Shown: positions 1 to 7,761, counted from the stretch's first letter. The stretch is DNA of 64,000 bases from Paenibacillus artemisiicola (GCF_017652985.1 NZ_JAGGDJ010000014.1:62001-126000), one strand, 5' to 3'. Numbers and translations: made by a program. The notes: a model not told the origin generated them from the sequence alone.

Positions 1-721
1 GGACGTCGACCGCGCAGAATTCGAAATCGAGCAGCCCGACGATCGCGTCGCCCTCCGCCAGCGCGTTCGAAAACACGATGTCGCCGTGGATCCACTGGTG
101 CGGAAGCCGTTTGACGCGATCGATTAACGCCGTTAACCGCGTGCGCAGCGCGTGCAGCGACGCGACGGCTTCCGCCCGTTCCGCGAGCGCCGGCGAACGC
201 CGGCACAGCGCCGTGAGCGTCGCCTCGTCCGCGGCGGCGTGCGTCGCTTCGAAGTCGTAATACGGCTTGTACGCCGGCTCCAGCCCGGCTTGCGGGCCGC
301 ACGCCGCGAACGCCCGCGTCAGTTCGCCGGCCGCGCGTCCCAAGCCCGCGGCGTGGGCGGGATTGTCCGGCGTCGGCCGGCTGCCGGCGATGTAGCCGAA
401 CAGCGCGGCCAGCTTGCCGTCCGGCGCCTCGGCGATCGTCGAGCCGTCCCGGCCCGCGACGGGCGACGGCACGCGGAAGGAGAGGCCCGCATGCTGCAGC
501 GCCGCCAACAGCCCGTGCTCGATGCGGACGATCGCGCGGTCCCGGTGATTGTCGTACACGCGGAGCACGTAGCGGTCGTTAGCGGCATAAACCATCCGCG
601 TCGTGTTGTTCATGCCGCTCTCTTCCTTGGCGATCCGCAGCGGCCCGGCGAGCGGATACCGGCCAGCGACGGCGGCGAAATACGCGTCCGCCCCGGACGC
701 CGCGGCACGCGCTTCCGTCAT
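1..721 (-). CDS. Phosphotransferase family protein, 3' end cut by window edge
   Basis: At least 240 residues are present, reading from ATG at 721 off the left edge, so the C-terminus is missing. The protein has the aminoglycoside phosphotransferase/choline kinase fold: an N-lobe with YVLRVYDNHRDRAIVRIEHGLL and, near residue 210, the catalytic loop QWIHGDIVFSN followed by GLLDFEFC, which supplies the second metal-binding Asp. It probably phosphorylates a small hydroxylated or amino substrate in the cytoplasm. The substrate cannot be read from sequence and may be anything from homoserine or a sugar to an antibiotic. Its ATG overlaps the stop of the upstream MOSC gene by 4 bases (ATGA), so the two are translationally coupled. 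Resistance function is not implied. Confidence 0.85.
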   Translation of the reverse strand, partial: MTEARAAASGADAYFAAVAGRYPLAGPLRIAKEESGMNNTTRMVYAANDRYVLRVYDNHRDRAIVRIEHGLLAALQHAGLSFRVPSPVAGRDGSTIAEAPDGKLAALFGYIAGSRPTPDNPAHAAGLGRAAGELTRAFAACGPQAGLEPAYKPYYDFEATHAAADEATLTALCRRSPALAERAEAVASLHALRTRLTALIDRVKRLPHQWIHGDIVFSNALAEGDAIVGLLDFEFCAVDV

Positions 722-1380
722 GCCGGCGGCCCGTCCAGCTTGGCCAGCCGTTTGGCCAGCGTCTGCCGCCAGCTCTCGGAGAGCTCGGGGACCGCGAGCA
801 GCCTCGCGATGCCGTCCCGGTCCTTCTGGTCGCGGTGCATGACGCGGTTCGCTTCCGCGACCGTAACTCCGGCTTCGCTGCGGTGCCGCAGCACGAGCCG
901 CTCGCCCTGCGCGACCTCGCCTTCCTCGAGCACGCGGAAGTAAAAGCCCGTATAACCGCTCTCCTGCACGTCCAGCTGCAGCGACGGAAGACCGTGCTTC
1001 ATGCCGAGCTTGTAGCACGGCTGCCTCGGCTGGCTGACCTGCAGCAGCGCCCCGCCGGCTTCGACGACGTCCCCGATGCAGAGCGACGTCTCCGTCAGCG
1101 CGGATACGGTGAAGTTTTCGCCGAAATCGCCGGCTGCCGCGGTTCTCCCCCAACGTTCCGTCCAATACGGGAAATGGACGGCGCTGTAGACGCAGACCGC
1201 CTTGTCCGGTCCGCCGTGATAGACGAGATCGCCCTGCGCGTCGCCGGTCAGCCCCGCGGCGCCCAGACGCAGCTTGCCGGCGAACGGCTTCTTATTGATG
1301 CCCGTTACGACTTCCTTGTTGCCGAACGGCACGGTCTCGAGCAGCGAGACGTTCAATGACAGCAATGTTCCGAGTTCCAT
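718..1380 (-). CDS. MOSC domain protein (YiiM-like)
   Basis: 220 residues. MOSC domains bind a sulfur carried on a conserved Cys. YiiM-type members detoxify N-hydroxylated base analogues together with a molybdenum-cofactor pathway. The family features are visible: an N-terminal MELGTLLSLNVS strand, GDLVYHGGPDKAVCVYS (the HGG-D-AV motif) near residue 60, FGENFTV near residue 90, and a Cys in QPCYKLGMKHG near residue 125. The start at 1380 is chosen because GGAGG lies 6 bases upstream; an ATG seven codons earlier lacks a good site. The gene is the first of a pair with the phosphotransferase, whose start overlaps its stop. The physiological substrate is unknown. Confidence 0.85.
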   Translation of the reverse strand: MELGTLLSLNVSLLETVPFGNKEVVTGINKKPFAGKLRLGAAGLTGDAQGDLVYHGGPDKAVCVYSAVHFPYWTERWGRTAAAGDFGENFTVSALTETSLCIGDVVEAGGALLQVSQPRQPCYKLGMKHGLPSLQLDVQESGYTGFYFRVLEEGEVAQGERLVLRHRSEAGVTVAEANRVMHRDQKDRDGIARLLAVPELSESWRQTLAKRLAKLDGPPA

Positions 1381-1667
1381 ATTCGACCTCCAGCCTAGCA
1401 AGCGTTAACGAAATTATACGCGCAGCCCGGGAGGTTGGCAATCCTTCCGGCGAGGGCGCGGCAGCGGATCCGGCACGAACAGGCAGAATGTTACAGTCCG
1501 TGTCGAAAGTCCGCCGATCGTGTTGCATTCTGCGCTTCCCCGGGAAATGACGGACGGCTAGCCGCGAATATTTCCCCGGTCATCCGCGCGTCATTTCCCG
1601 CGCGTCCGAGGCGTCCGAGAATGCCGGCCGCTCCCCGTCCGGGCACCGTCGGCGCTGGTCTGATCCT

Positions 1668-3359
1668 TTATTGCGGGAATTTTCTTTCAATTCTGATACA
1701 TTCATCGATCGACCTTCGGCTGAAGCGCATCGATCCGACGATTTTGAGCGGCGATTTGCGCCGCAGCGCGCGATGCCGGCGCTCGATGCCGATCGCCGTC
1801 GCCAGCAGGACGGCCGCCGCGGTCAGCAGCGCGGCCGGCTTCAGGAGGCAGACGGCCGTCAAGCCGGTCCCCGCGAGCCAGCTCGCCGTCGCCGCGTCGA
1901 CGGCGGCGCCGTATTTTCCGAGCTCCCACGGCCCCTTGAGCCTGGAGCGCTTCCACGTCCCTCCGGCGCCTTGCCCGCGCAGCGTTTCCTTCAGCCGGCC
2001 GCCGATCGGCAGCACATAGGCCGCATGCATGGCCGCGATGCCGGCCAGCACGAGCTGCGGCAGCAGCAGCGGCAGCGCGTCGCGCGGCACCGCCAGGGCG
2101 AACGCCAGGGCGGGCAAGCCGGCGCCCGCCGCGGCCGCCAGCGTCGCCCGGACCGGCCAGCGGAGCCGCATGGACACGGCGGCCAGCTTCGCCGCGTACG
2201 GCGCCGATTCGTCGCGCGCCATGGCGAAGAGCGTCTTCGAGACGGAGGCCAGCGTCGTCGTTCCGCCCGCCCAGACGACTGCCGCGGCCAGCGCGAAGAA
2301 CAGCGCGGCGGCGGCGGATCCGAGCCGCTCCCACGCGCCGACGAGCCAATCGCCGACCGCGGCCTGCGGGACCGGGCCGCCCGCGCCGTTCCGGGCTTGC
2401 ATGGCGATGAACGCGAACAGCACGAAGCCGAGCAGCGCGAGCGCTGCGGCGGACAGGAAGACCGACCACGGCACGGTGACGCGCGGGTCGTTCGTCTCTT
2501 CCCCCGCCTGCGCCCCTTCGCCCAGGCCGAGGAACAGCCGCTGCAGCAGCACGAAGCCGAGCAGCGCCGGGGCCTGCCCGCCCCCCTCCCCCGCCGGGCT
2601 CAAGTCCGCCGCCGTCAGGCCGAGCGCCTGAAACGGATCGTCTCCGTGCCAGACTTGGGCCGCCAGCAGCGCGACGATCGCGACCGGCAGCAGCAGCTGG
2701 ACGGCCGCGGACCATGCCAGCACGCGCCCGAAGCCGCGCATCGCCCGCGCGGCCACGGCCGCCTGCGATGCGAAGAGTCCCGCCAGCACCGTATAATACA
2801 GGCCCGCGCCGCCGGTCGAGCCGAACAGCCGCTCGATCTTCCGGCAGCTCCAATCCGCGAGCCATACGTTCGTGGTAATCAACAGCAGCGCCGATCCGCC
2901 GATATGCAGCCAGCCGGACCACAGCCCGGCCCGCCGGCCGCTCGCGGCCAGCGCCCAATGGTAGCAGCCGCCGGCCGTCGGCACCGCCGATGCGTACGCG
3001 GCGACCGAGCACGCCGTCAACAGGCCGAACAAGCCGACGATCGGCCAGCCAATGCCGATGACCGCGGGCCCGCCGGCCTCGATCGCGGGACCGAGCAGAA
3101 ACAAAGCGCCCCCGACAAGCGGCAGCGACGAGAACGCGAGGCCGAAGGACGACGGGGCGCCCATATGCCGGGTGAGCTGCTGGGCGATGCCCAGTCCGTT
3201 CAGCTCGTGTTTGTCCCGCATGTAACGAACGTAGGCGCCGTGGCTTCGCAGCGGCTGGTGCAGCGACAGCTTCGCGCCGCGCTCGGCGACGCGCGCCAAA
3301 AAGAAGGCCAGTCCGCATACCGCGGCGAACAACGCGCATCCGATCCAAAGCAGCAGCAT
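1668..3359 (-). CDS. APC-superfamily amino acid permease
   Basis: 563 residues, about 12-13 hydrophobic segments. After one N-terminal membrane segment and a basic loop comes a first-helix region (PLVGGALFLLGPAIEAGGPAVIG) and YASAVPTAGGCYHWA, both typical of eukaryote-like amino acid/GABA permeases (the bacterial-amino-acid-transporter branch of APC). It should import amino acids or amines using a cation gradient. The cytoplasmic tail is short and basic. AGGAGG stands 7 bases before the ATG at 3359. The first roughly 50 residues, with an extra membrane segment before the core, are unusual for the family. The gene is alone: a terminator at 3447-3476 separates it from the genes upstream. The substrate is not predictable. 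Confidence 0.8.
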   Translation of the reverse strand: MLLLWIGCALFAAVCGLAFFLARVAERGAKLSLHQPLRSHGAYVRYMRDKHELNGLGIAQQLTRHMGAPSSFGLAFSSLPLVGGALFLLGPAIEAGGPAVIGIGWPIVGLFGLLTACSVAAYASAVPTAGGCYHWALAASGRRAGLWSGWLHIGGSALLLITTNVWLADWSCRKIERLFGSTGGAGLYYTVLAGLFASQAAVAARAMRGFGRVLAWSAAVQLLLPVAIVALLAAQVWHGDDPFQALGLTAADLSPAGEGGGQAPALLGFVLLQRLFLGLGEGAQAGEETNDPRVTVPWSVFLSAAALALLGFVLFAFIAMQARNGAGGPVPQAAVGDWLVGAWERLGSAAAALFFALAAAVVWAGGTTTLASVSKTLFAMARDESAPYAAKLAAVSMRLRWPVRATLAAAAGAGLPALAFALAVPRDALPLLLPQLVLAGIAAMHAAYVLPIGGRLKETLRGQGAGGTWKRSRLKGPWELGKYGAAVDAATASWLAGTGLTAVCLLKPAALLTAAAVLLATAIGIERRHRALRRKSPLKIVGSMRFSRRSIDECIRIERKFPQ

Positions 3360-3446
3360 GCCGACACCTCCTAATTGACTCTATGAAGCGGCCCGTTCGG
3401 TCAGCACGCCGCCGGAGCATTTCCCCGCAAACATTTCCCCGCCCAT

Positions 3447-3476
3447 GAAAAACCGCCGGCTGCGCGCAGCCGGCGG
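3447..3476 (-). terminator. Rho-independent terminator after the receiver gene
   Basis: An 8-bp perfect GC stem (CCGCCGGC/GCCGGCGG, loop TGCGCGCA) is followed on the minus strand by five T. It ends the transcript that carries the receiver protein at 3596-4165 and separates it from the permease. Confidence 0.85.
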
Positions 3477-3595
3477 ACGAACGTGGGTCGTTATGAGGCT
3501 AAGGACCAGGGTTTAAAACCTTCATCGCTTGATAAAGACGCTTGATGCGGGCGCGTGATTCGGACTTAGAGGAAACGCGCGGTTGCCGCAGCCGA

Positions 3596-4165
3596 TCAGG
3601 AAACTTCGCCGGCGTCGATGCCCGCGCCGTTCGCGCCTCCCAGCACGTGGCGTTTCACGCGCTGCAGGTCGAACGGCTTCATGAAGCACGCGCCGATCCC
3701 CAGCCGCTCGGCCTCGGCCAATTGCTCGGGGCTCCCGTAGCCCGTCATCAACGATACCGGCACGCGATCGTCCAGGCGCCTGATGGCCCTTAACGCTTCG
3801 ATGCCGTCCATGTCCGGCAGCTTCAGGTCGAGCAGGACGTGATCGATGCCGCCCGACCGGACCGCGTCGATCGCGGATGCGCCGTTCAGCGCCTGGCTGA
3901 CCGTCGCGCCTTCCCGTTCGAACAGCTCGGCGAGCATCGTCCGGATCAGCGGCTGATCGTCGACGATGAGCACGCGGCGGACGCCGCCGGCCGGTTCGCC
4001 CGAAGACGCGATTTCCCGCCCGGGCGTTTCCGGAGGCTTCGGCCGTCGCGGGTCCGCGGCGCCGCGATTCGCGATGGCCGGCTTGCTCCGCTCGTCCCTC
4101 CGGCGCCGCGCGGCGAACAGAAGGATGCCTAGCAGGACGAGCAGCGATACGAGAACATACACCAT
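3596..4165 (-). CDS. Membrane-anchored single-domain response regulator (Spo0F-like receiver)
   Basis: 189 residues. An N-terminal membrane helix (residues 1-18, MVYVLVSLLVLLGILLF then RRRR) and a 45-residue linker precede a complete receiver domain: VLIVDDQPLIR (acidic pocket), the phosphoacceptor Asp in HVLLDLKLPDMDG, Thr in LMTGYGS and Lys in FMKPF. No output domain follows. The receiver resembles Spo0F, a phosphorelay intermediate, but Spo0F and most stand-alone receivers are soluble, so the anchor is odd. It could dock a phosphorelay at the membrane or be a truncated relative. A DUF3298-type gene lies 25 bases upstream and is probably cotranscribed. No histidine kinase is adjacent. Confidence 0.8.
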   Translation of the reverse strand: MVYVLVSLLVLLGILLFAARRRRDERSKPAIANRGAADPRRPKPPETPGREIASSGEPAGGVRRVLIVDDQPLIRTMLAELFEREGATVSQALNGASAIDAVRSGGIDHVLLDLKLPDMDGIEALRAIRRLDDRVPVSLMTGYGSPEQLAEAERLGIGACFMKPFDLQRVKRHVLGGANGAGIDAGEVS

Positions 4166-4190
4166 GGGAACCGGGAACCCCTTCTACACG

Positions 4191-4808
4191 TTAATCGTTC
4201 GCGTCCATCCGTCCGAGCGGCCCGTTCGGATTGACGATGTCGCTCACATCATACACCGAAATCGGAAAATAGGGAAATCCGAAGGCGTAAGGCGTGATTT
4301 CGTAAAGCGCGAAATAGATGACCAAGGCGCGGTCCGCGATGTAAAAAGGCTGATCCGGCCGAATCGCCTTGAACGGCTCGAACGTCTCGATCTGCCGCTC
4401 CGCGATTTGGGCCCTGACCAAGTCGGACAGTCGCTTCACGTAATCGCTTCCCGGCTTGAACAGCTCGGCGAGGGTGAACGCTTTGCCCGTCGCCGCGTCG
4501 AAGGTAAGCGATTCCTGAAGCGTCAGGCCGTGCGCCCCGCCGGTATAGGCGTAATTGAAGAGCGAGAGGCTGAGCACGTTTTTTTCGTTCGTCTTGATTT
4601 CGAAATAGCCGATCATCTCCGCCCGGGGATCGGCAAGCGAGCCTTGGTCTTGGACCAGCTGCCGCTCGGTCTGGCGGATCTTGTTGTTGATCGCGGTCTG
4701 CGCGGCCGGCTGCCGGAGCCCGCTCACGACGGGCACGTAAAGCTCCGCCTTCGGAAACGCGACCCGCGAGGACTGCACGATGGCCGGCTGCTGGAATTGA
4801 AACGCCAT
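4191..4808 (-). CDS. DUF4163/DUF3298-type protein (RsiV C-terminal-like)
   Basis: 205 residues. The layout matches extracytoplasmic parts of RsiV-like anti-sigma factors: a paired N-terminal DUF4163-like segment (YVPVVSGLRQPAAQTAINNKI) and a DUF3298-like segment (YAYTGGAHGLTLQESLTFD, then FTLAELFKPGSDYVKRLSDLV). In RsiV this module binds lysozyme. Here I see neither a signal peptide nor a membrane helix, so the protein would be cytoplasmic or leave by an unrecognised route. AGGTG lies upstream of the ATG at 4808. It precedes the anchored receiver gene by 25 bases. No sigma factor is nearby, so an anti-sigma role is not supported. Confidence 0.75.
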   Translation of the reverse strand: MAFQFQQPAIVQSSRVAFPKAELYVPVVSGLRQPAAQTAINNKIRQTERQLVQDQGSLADPRAEMIGYFEIKTNEKNVLSLSLFNYAYTGGAHGLTLQESLTFDAATGKAFTLAELFKPGSDYVKRLSDLVRAQIAERQIETFEPFKAIRPDQPFYIADRALVIYFALYEITPYAFGFPYFPISVYDVSDIVNPNGPLGRMDAND

Positions 4809-4878
4809 GTCGGAACACCTGCCTATATAGGATGATGTTCCATTCTATGCCGGTTTCTTCCTGCCGTTGCCATTTGCT

Positions 4879-5412
4879 TCATTCGCCCGGCAGCGCGGGT
4901 GATTGAAGCTTCATTTCGTGCCACTCCAGGCCGCCGTGCGCCGAAGCCGACTTGCCTATATGCCGGAAACCGAGTCCTTCGTAAAAGCCGATCAGATGCG
5001 CCTCGCACATGAGCACGATGCCTTCGAGCCGGTCGGCCGCGGCTTGGCCGATAAGCGCTTCCATGAGCGCCTTCGCGATTCCCCGTCCGCGGTGCGCCTC
5101 CGCCACCGCGACGGACAGCACGCACAAGTAGCGGCCTTCGTCGCCCGGCGAACCGTGCGCGCTCTTGACGCCGTCCGCCGCGCTGCTGTCGTCGTCGGTA
5201 CGGACGCCGCACGCCAGGCCGACCAGCTCGCCGCTTCGCCAGGCCGAACGGAAATAGCCCGGGAAATGCCGCTGCCGGAAGGCGAACGCCTCGCGCGTCG
5301 CCGCCGCCTCGGCCGGATAACAGGCCAGTTCCAGCACATGGGCCGCATCGAGGTCTTCCGCGCGCATCGGCCGGATCTCGAACGCGCGCCCGTTAGGATC
5401 CGCGGCGCTCAC
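4879..5412 (-). CDS. GNAT N-acetyltransferase (AANAT-like)
   Basis: 177 residues, a single GNAT domain. The acetyl-CoA pyrophosphate loop is HRGRGIAKALM near residue 115, preceded by the strand YLCVLSVAVAEA and followed by IVLMCEAHLIGFYEGLGFRHIG, the usual C-terminal strands. The spacing resembles arylalkylamine/serotonin acetyltransferase relatives, but the acceptor is unknown. The start is GTG at 5412, which overlaps the stop of the ABC ATPase gene by 4 bases (GTGA), so it is coupled to that gene. Confidence 0.85.
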   Translation of the reverse strand: MSAADPNGRAFEIRPMRAEDLDAAHVLELACYPAEAAATREAFAFRQRHFPGYFRSAWRSGELVGLACGVRTDDDSSAADGVKSAHGSPGDEGRYLCVLSVAVAEAHRGRGIAKALMEALIGQAAADRLEGIVLMCEAHLIGFYEGLGFRHIGKSASAHGGLEWHEMKLQSPALPGE

Positions 5413-6134
5413 AGCAGGTTCTTCTCCCGCTCCGTCATGCGCCTGCCCTTGATGTCGAGCACGATCTCGCCGTTATTCAGACCGACGATCCGGTCCGCGA
5501 ACCGTTCCGCCCAATCGCCCTGGTGCATGACCGCGACGACGGAGATTTGCTGAATCCGGCACATGCGCTTCAAGTCGGACAGCACCTGCTCTGCCGCGTG
5601 CGGATCGAGGCCGGATACCGGCTCGTCGACGAGCAGCGTCTTGGCGCCGTGCACCAGCGCCCGCGCCATGGCGATGCGCTGCCGCTCCCCGCCGCTCAGC
5701 TTGTCGCCCTTCTGGTGCGCCTTGTCGATCAAGCCCATCTTCTCGATCATGTCCATGGCGCCCATGTAATCGTCGCTGCGGACCATGCCGGTGAACCGCC
5801 GCCAGAACGGCGTCTGTCCGACCGCGCCGATCGTCACGTTCTTGAGCGCCGTCCGGTTGCCGTACAGCGTCGGCTTCTCTTCCAGGTACGCGATTTCGCG
5901 GTGCACCTTCAAGCGGCCCTGCAGCCCTTTGGCGAAAATATCGACGCCGTCGACGGTATAGCTGCCGCTCGTCCATTTTTCTTTCAGCGCGAGGCATTTC
6001 AGAAGCATGGATTTGCCGCTCCCGCTCGCGCCTTTCACGGCGATGAATTCGCCCGGTTCTATAGTCAGGCTGATGCCGGAGAGAACCTGGGGCCCGCCCG
6101 GAATTTGTTTCGATAATTGCGATACTCTGATCAT
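5409..6134 (-). CDS. Orphan ABC transporter ATPase, PhnC-like
   Basis: 241 residues, one nucleotide-binding domain: Walker A GASGSGKS (about residue 36), signature LSGGERQRIAMARAL (about 147), Walker B TLLVDEPVSGLD (about 168) and the switch His in VVAVMHQGDW. The middle (TPFWRRFTGMVRSDDYMGAMDMIEKMG) looks most like PhnC, the phosphonate-import ATPase. No permease or binding protein is adjacent. The usual Q-loop Gln appears replaced: the matching stretch reads YLEEKPTLYGNRT. It could energise a permease encoded elsewhere or have a non-transport role. AAGGAG lies 8 bases before the ATG. It is coupled to the GNAT gene by overlap. Confidence 0.85.
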   Translation of the reverse strand: MIRVSQLSKQIPGGPQVLSGISLTIEPGEFIAVKGASGSGKSMLLKCLALKEKWTSGSYTVDGVDIFAKGLQGRLKVHREIAYLEEKPTLYGNRTALKNVTIGAVGQTPFWRRFTGMVRSDDYMGAMDMIEKMGLIDKAHQKGDKLSGGERQRIAMARALVHGAKTLLVDEPVSGLDPHAAEQVLSDLKRMCRIQQISVVAVMHQGDWAERFADRIVGLNNGEIVLDIKGRRMTEREKNLL

Positions 6135-6233
6135 GACTGGCGCTCCTTATCCCTCGCGGGGCTGCTTAATCTCGTTAATCGTTCGCGATAAAAGGCTTAC
6201 ATATGAATCTAGTGTAAGGGAAAAAAATAATAG

Positions 6234-6283
6234 TTTCCATACGAACAGATGTTTGCTATAATCAAAACAGGAACAAATGTTCT
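6234..6283 (+). promoter_or_regulatory. SigA-type promoter with two LexA (DinR) boxes
   Basis: A -35 like TTTCCA (6234-6239), 17 bases, and a perfect -10 TATAAT (6257-6262). LexA box 1, CGAACAGATGTTTG (6242-6255), fills the spacer between -35 and -10. Box 2, GGAACAAATGTTCT (6270-6283), covers the expected start of transcription and has the full GAAC-N4-GTTC core. LexA bound to either site would block RNA polymerase. The next gene downstream is the 73-residue protein. Confidence 0.85.
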
Positions 6284-6316
6284 AATCTCTCAGATACCGT
6301 AAGGAGGCTGACCATC

Positions 6317-6538
6317 ATGACAAACTGTGAAAACTATCGTTTTATCGAGAACCACCGTCCGTTCCGGGATTTGACGTTCAAGTTCTATTCCAACGGCGCG
6401 TTGACCATTATCGACAACAGTGCGGATGAGGTGATCAGCCCCCGCGATCTGAAAGGCGCCAGCTACGACTTCTATGTTAAGAAGAGACTGGCGTTCATCA
6501 AGCAGGATTTGACCGCCAAGATGAAAAAATACGCGTGA
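6317..6538 (+). CDS. Small protein of unknown function, predicted SOS-induced
   Basis: 73 residues, no membrane segment or signal peptide, and no family that I recognise. The N-terminal half is mixed strand-like (DLTFKFYSNGALTIIDNS). The C-terminal quarter is a basic helix (DFYVKKRLAFIKQDLTAKMKKYA). AGGAGG lies 9 bases before the ATG at 6317. The promoter upstream carries two LexA boxes, one inside the -35/-10 spacer and one over the start point, so expression should follow DNA damage. A role in damage response or division arrest is inferred from regulation only. The neighbour upstream is the divergent ABC ATPase; a repetitive ORF overlaps its 3' end on the other strand. Confidence 0.8.
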   Translation: MTNCENYRFIENHRPFRDLTFKFYSNGALTIIDNSADEVISPRDLKGASYDFYVKKRLAFIKQDLTAKMKKYA

Positions 6539-6683
6539 TCGCGCATGCGCGGACATTTCGGGTTATCGGAGTCTCTATATGACGGCCGGCCTCCCGATGG
6601 ACGCCGTTAGTCATGCCGTACGTCGTACCTTCCGTCATGCCGTACGTCATCTCCATCATGCCCTCCATCATGCCCTCCATCAT
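6498..6683 (-). CDS. Possible small repetitive ORF (Met/Glu/Gly-rich)
   Basis: 61 codons. It begins MMEGMMEGMMEMTYGMTEGTTYG, then a basic non-repetitive tail. The repeats come from a 12-base unit of the form GGCATGANGGAN. An AAAGG sequence 8 bases upstream of the first ATG could serve as a ribosome site. The 3' end overlaps the 73-residue gene on the opposite strand by 41 bases. An 11-bp inverted repeat flanks the repeat array. It may be translated, or the repeats may act as DNA or RNA only; I cannot tell which. Confidence 0.25.
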   Translation of the reverse strand: MMEGMMEGMMEMTYGMTEGTTYGMTNGVHREAGRHIETPITRNVRACAITRIFSSWRSNPA

Positions 6684-6691
6684 ATAGAGAC
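6571..6691. repeat. 12-bp-unit repeats flanked by an 11-bp inverted repeat
   Basis: GTCTCTATATG at 6571-6581 is matched by its exact complement CATATAGAGAC at 6681-6691. Between them, on the minus strand, is an array of degenerate 12-base units (GGCATGATGGAG twice, then GGCATGACGGAA, GGTACGACGTAC, GGCATGACTAAC). The element is about 120 bases. It has no direct target duplication that I can see, so calling it a mobile element would be a guess. Confidence 0.6.
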
Positions 6692-6746
6692 CTTTATCCT
6701 AGTTAGGGACTTTCCTCATCAAGACATCGATGCCGCGTCCGTTCGG

Positions 6747-6881
6747 TTACGGCAGCTGCTTGTTAATGCCGTTCAGGCTTGCCGGCCTATTGGCTGCTTT
6801 TTCCGGCTTCAGGCTGACGTAATACTCCTTCAAGCCGGACTCGTCGTTCCGGTTCCGCTTGCCGTTCTTGTTCAGCACCAT
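6747..6881 (-). CDS. Small basic protein, 44 residues
   Basis: An ORF from ATG at 6881 to TAA at 6747 encodes 44 residues beginning MVLNKNGKRNRNDESGLKEY and ending NGINKQLP. It is hydrophilic, rich in Lys, Asn and Arg, with no membrane segment. CCGGAGGTGA stands about 9 bases before the ATG, a strong ribosome site, which is the main reason to call it. I recognise no family. It lies alone between the 73-residue gene and the HAD gene. No terminator is evident after it. Confidence 0.6.
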   Translation of the reverse strand: MVLNKNGKRNRNDESGLKEYYVSLKPEKAANRPASLNGINKQLP

Positions 6882-6935
6882 TTCCCACTCACCTCCGGAC
6901 CTTAGGGTTTGTAAATCATCCCAGCGCTATTCGAT

Positions 6936-6965
6936 TTGACGGCGAATCCCAAGATGCGGTAGATT
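6936..6965 (+). promoter_or_regulatory. Probable SigA promoter for the HAD gene
   Basis: TTGACG (6936-6941) and TAGATT (6960-6965) are separated by 18 bases, about 40 bases upstream of the HAD gene start at 7008. The match to consensus is moderate. Confidence 0.5.
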
Positions 6966-7007
6966 GAATCTACAGCGAAATCATCCGGGGAAGGAGCCGT
7001 GCTTAAG

Positions 7008-7748
7008 ATGAAACAAACCATTCTATTCGATCTCGATGATACGCTTATTTACTGCAACAAATACTTCTTCTTCGTCATTGACCAGTTCACCGACTGCATG
7101 ACCGACTGGTTCCGAGGCTATGGCGTCACGAAGCAGGAGATCCACGACAAACAGACGGAAATCGATATCGCCGGCGTGCAGCTCGAAGGATTCAAGAGCG
7201 ATCACTTCCCGCGTTCCTTCATTGACACGTACCGGCATTTCTCCGATCTGCTGGGTCGCGCGAAATCCGCGTCGGAGGAAGATTTCCTTTGGAAGCTCGG
7301 ACACAGCGTGTACGACTTCCAGGCGGAGCCGTATCCGAACATGGAAGAAACGTTGTACGAGCTATCCGATCAAGGGCATGAGCTGCACTTGTATACCGGC
7401 GGCGAGCTGCTCATTCAGCGGAAGAAAATCGAACACATGCAGCTGGAACGGTATTTCGGTCCCCGCATTTACGTTCGCGCCAAGAAGAACACGGAAGCGA
7501 TGGAAGACATCCTCCGGGAAGGACAGTTCGACCGGAACGCCACCTGGATGATCGGCAATTCCATCCGCACCGACGTCATTCCGGCGTTGACGGCCGGCAT
7601 TAACGCCATTCACATGAAGACCGATTCCGAGTGGGTCTATAATATCGTCGGCATCGACGTGGAGCCGAAGGGCGCGTTCATCACGCTGAACCACCTGCAC
7701 CAAATTCCGGACAGCATCAAGAATTACGTCGACGGACGTCCGCACTGA
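7008..7748 (+). CDS. HAD-family hydrolase
   Basis: 246 residues. Haloacid-dehalogenase phosphatase signatures in order: motif I ILFDLDDTL (nucleophile Asp about residue 9), motif II Thr in LHLYTGG, and motif IV MIGNSIRTDVIPALTAG. A helical cap of about 90 residues (C1 type) sits between motifs I and II. It is expected to dephosphorylate a small metabolite in the cytoplasm; the substrate is unknown. A GTG at 6999 is also in frame, but it sits only 2 bases after AAGGAG, so the ATG at 7008, 11 bases from that site, is preferred. A shared terminator separates it from convergent topB. Confidence 0.85.
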   Translation: MKQTILFDLDDTLIYCNKYFFFVIDQFTDCMTDWFRGYGVTKQEIHDKQTEIDIAGVQLEGFKSDHFPRSFIDTYRHFSDLLGRAKSASEEDFLWKLGHSVYDFQAEPYPNMEETLYELSDQGHELHLYTGGELLIQRKKIEHMQLERYFGPRIYVRAKKNTEAMEDILREGQFDRNATWMIGNSIRTDVIPALTAGINAIHMKTDSEWVYNIVGIDVEPKGAFITLNHLHQIPDSIKNYVDGRPH

Positions 7749-7761
7749 ATGCGGAAGACGC

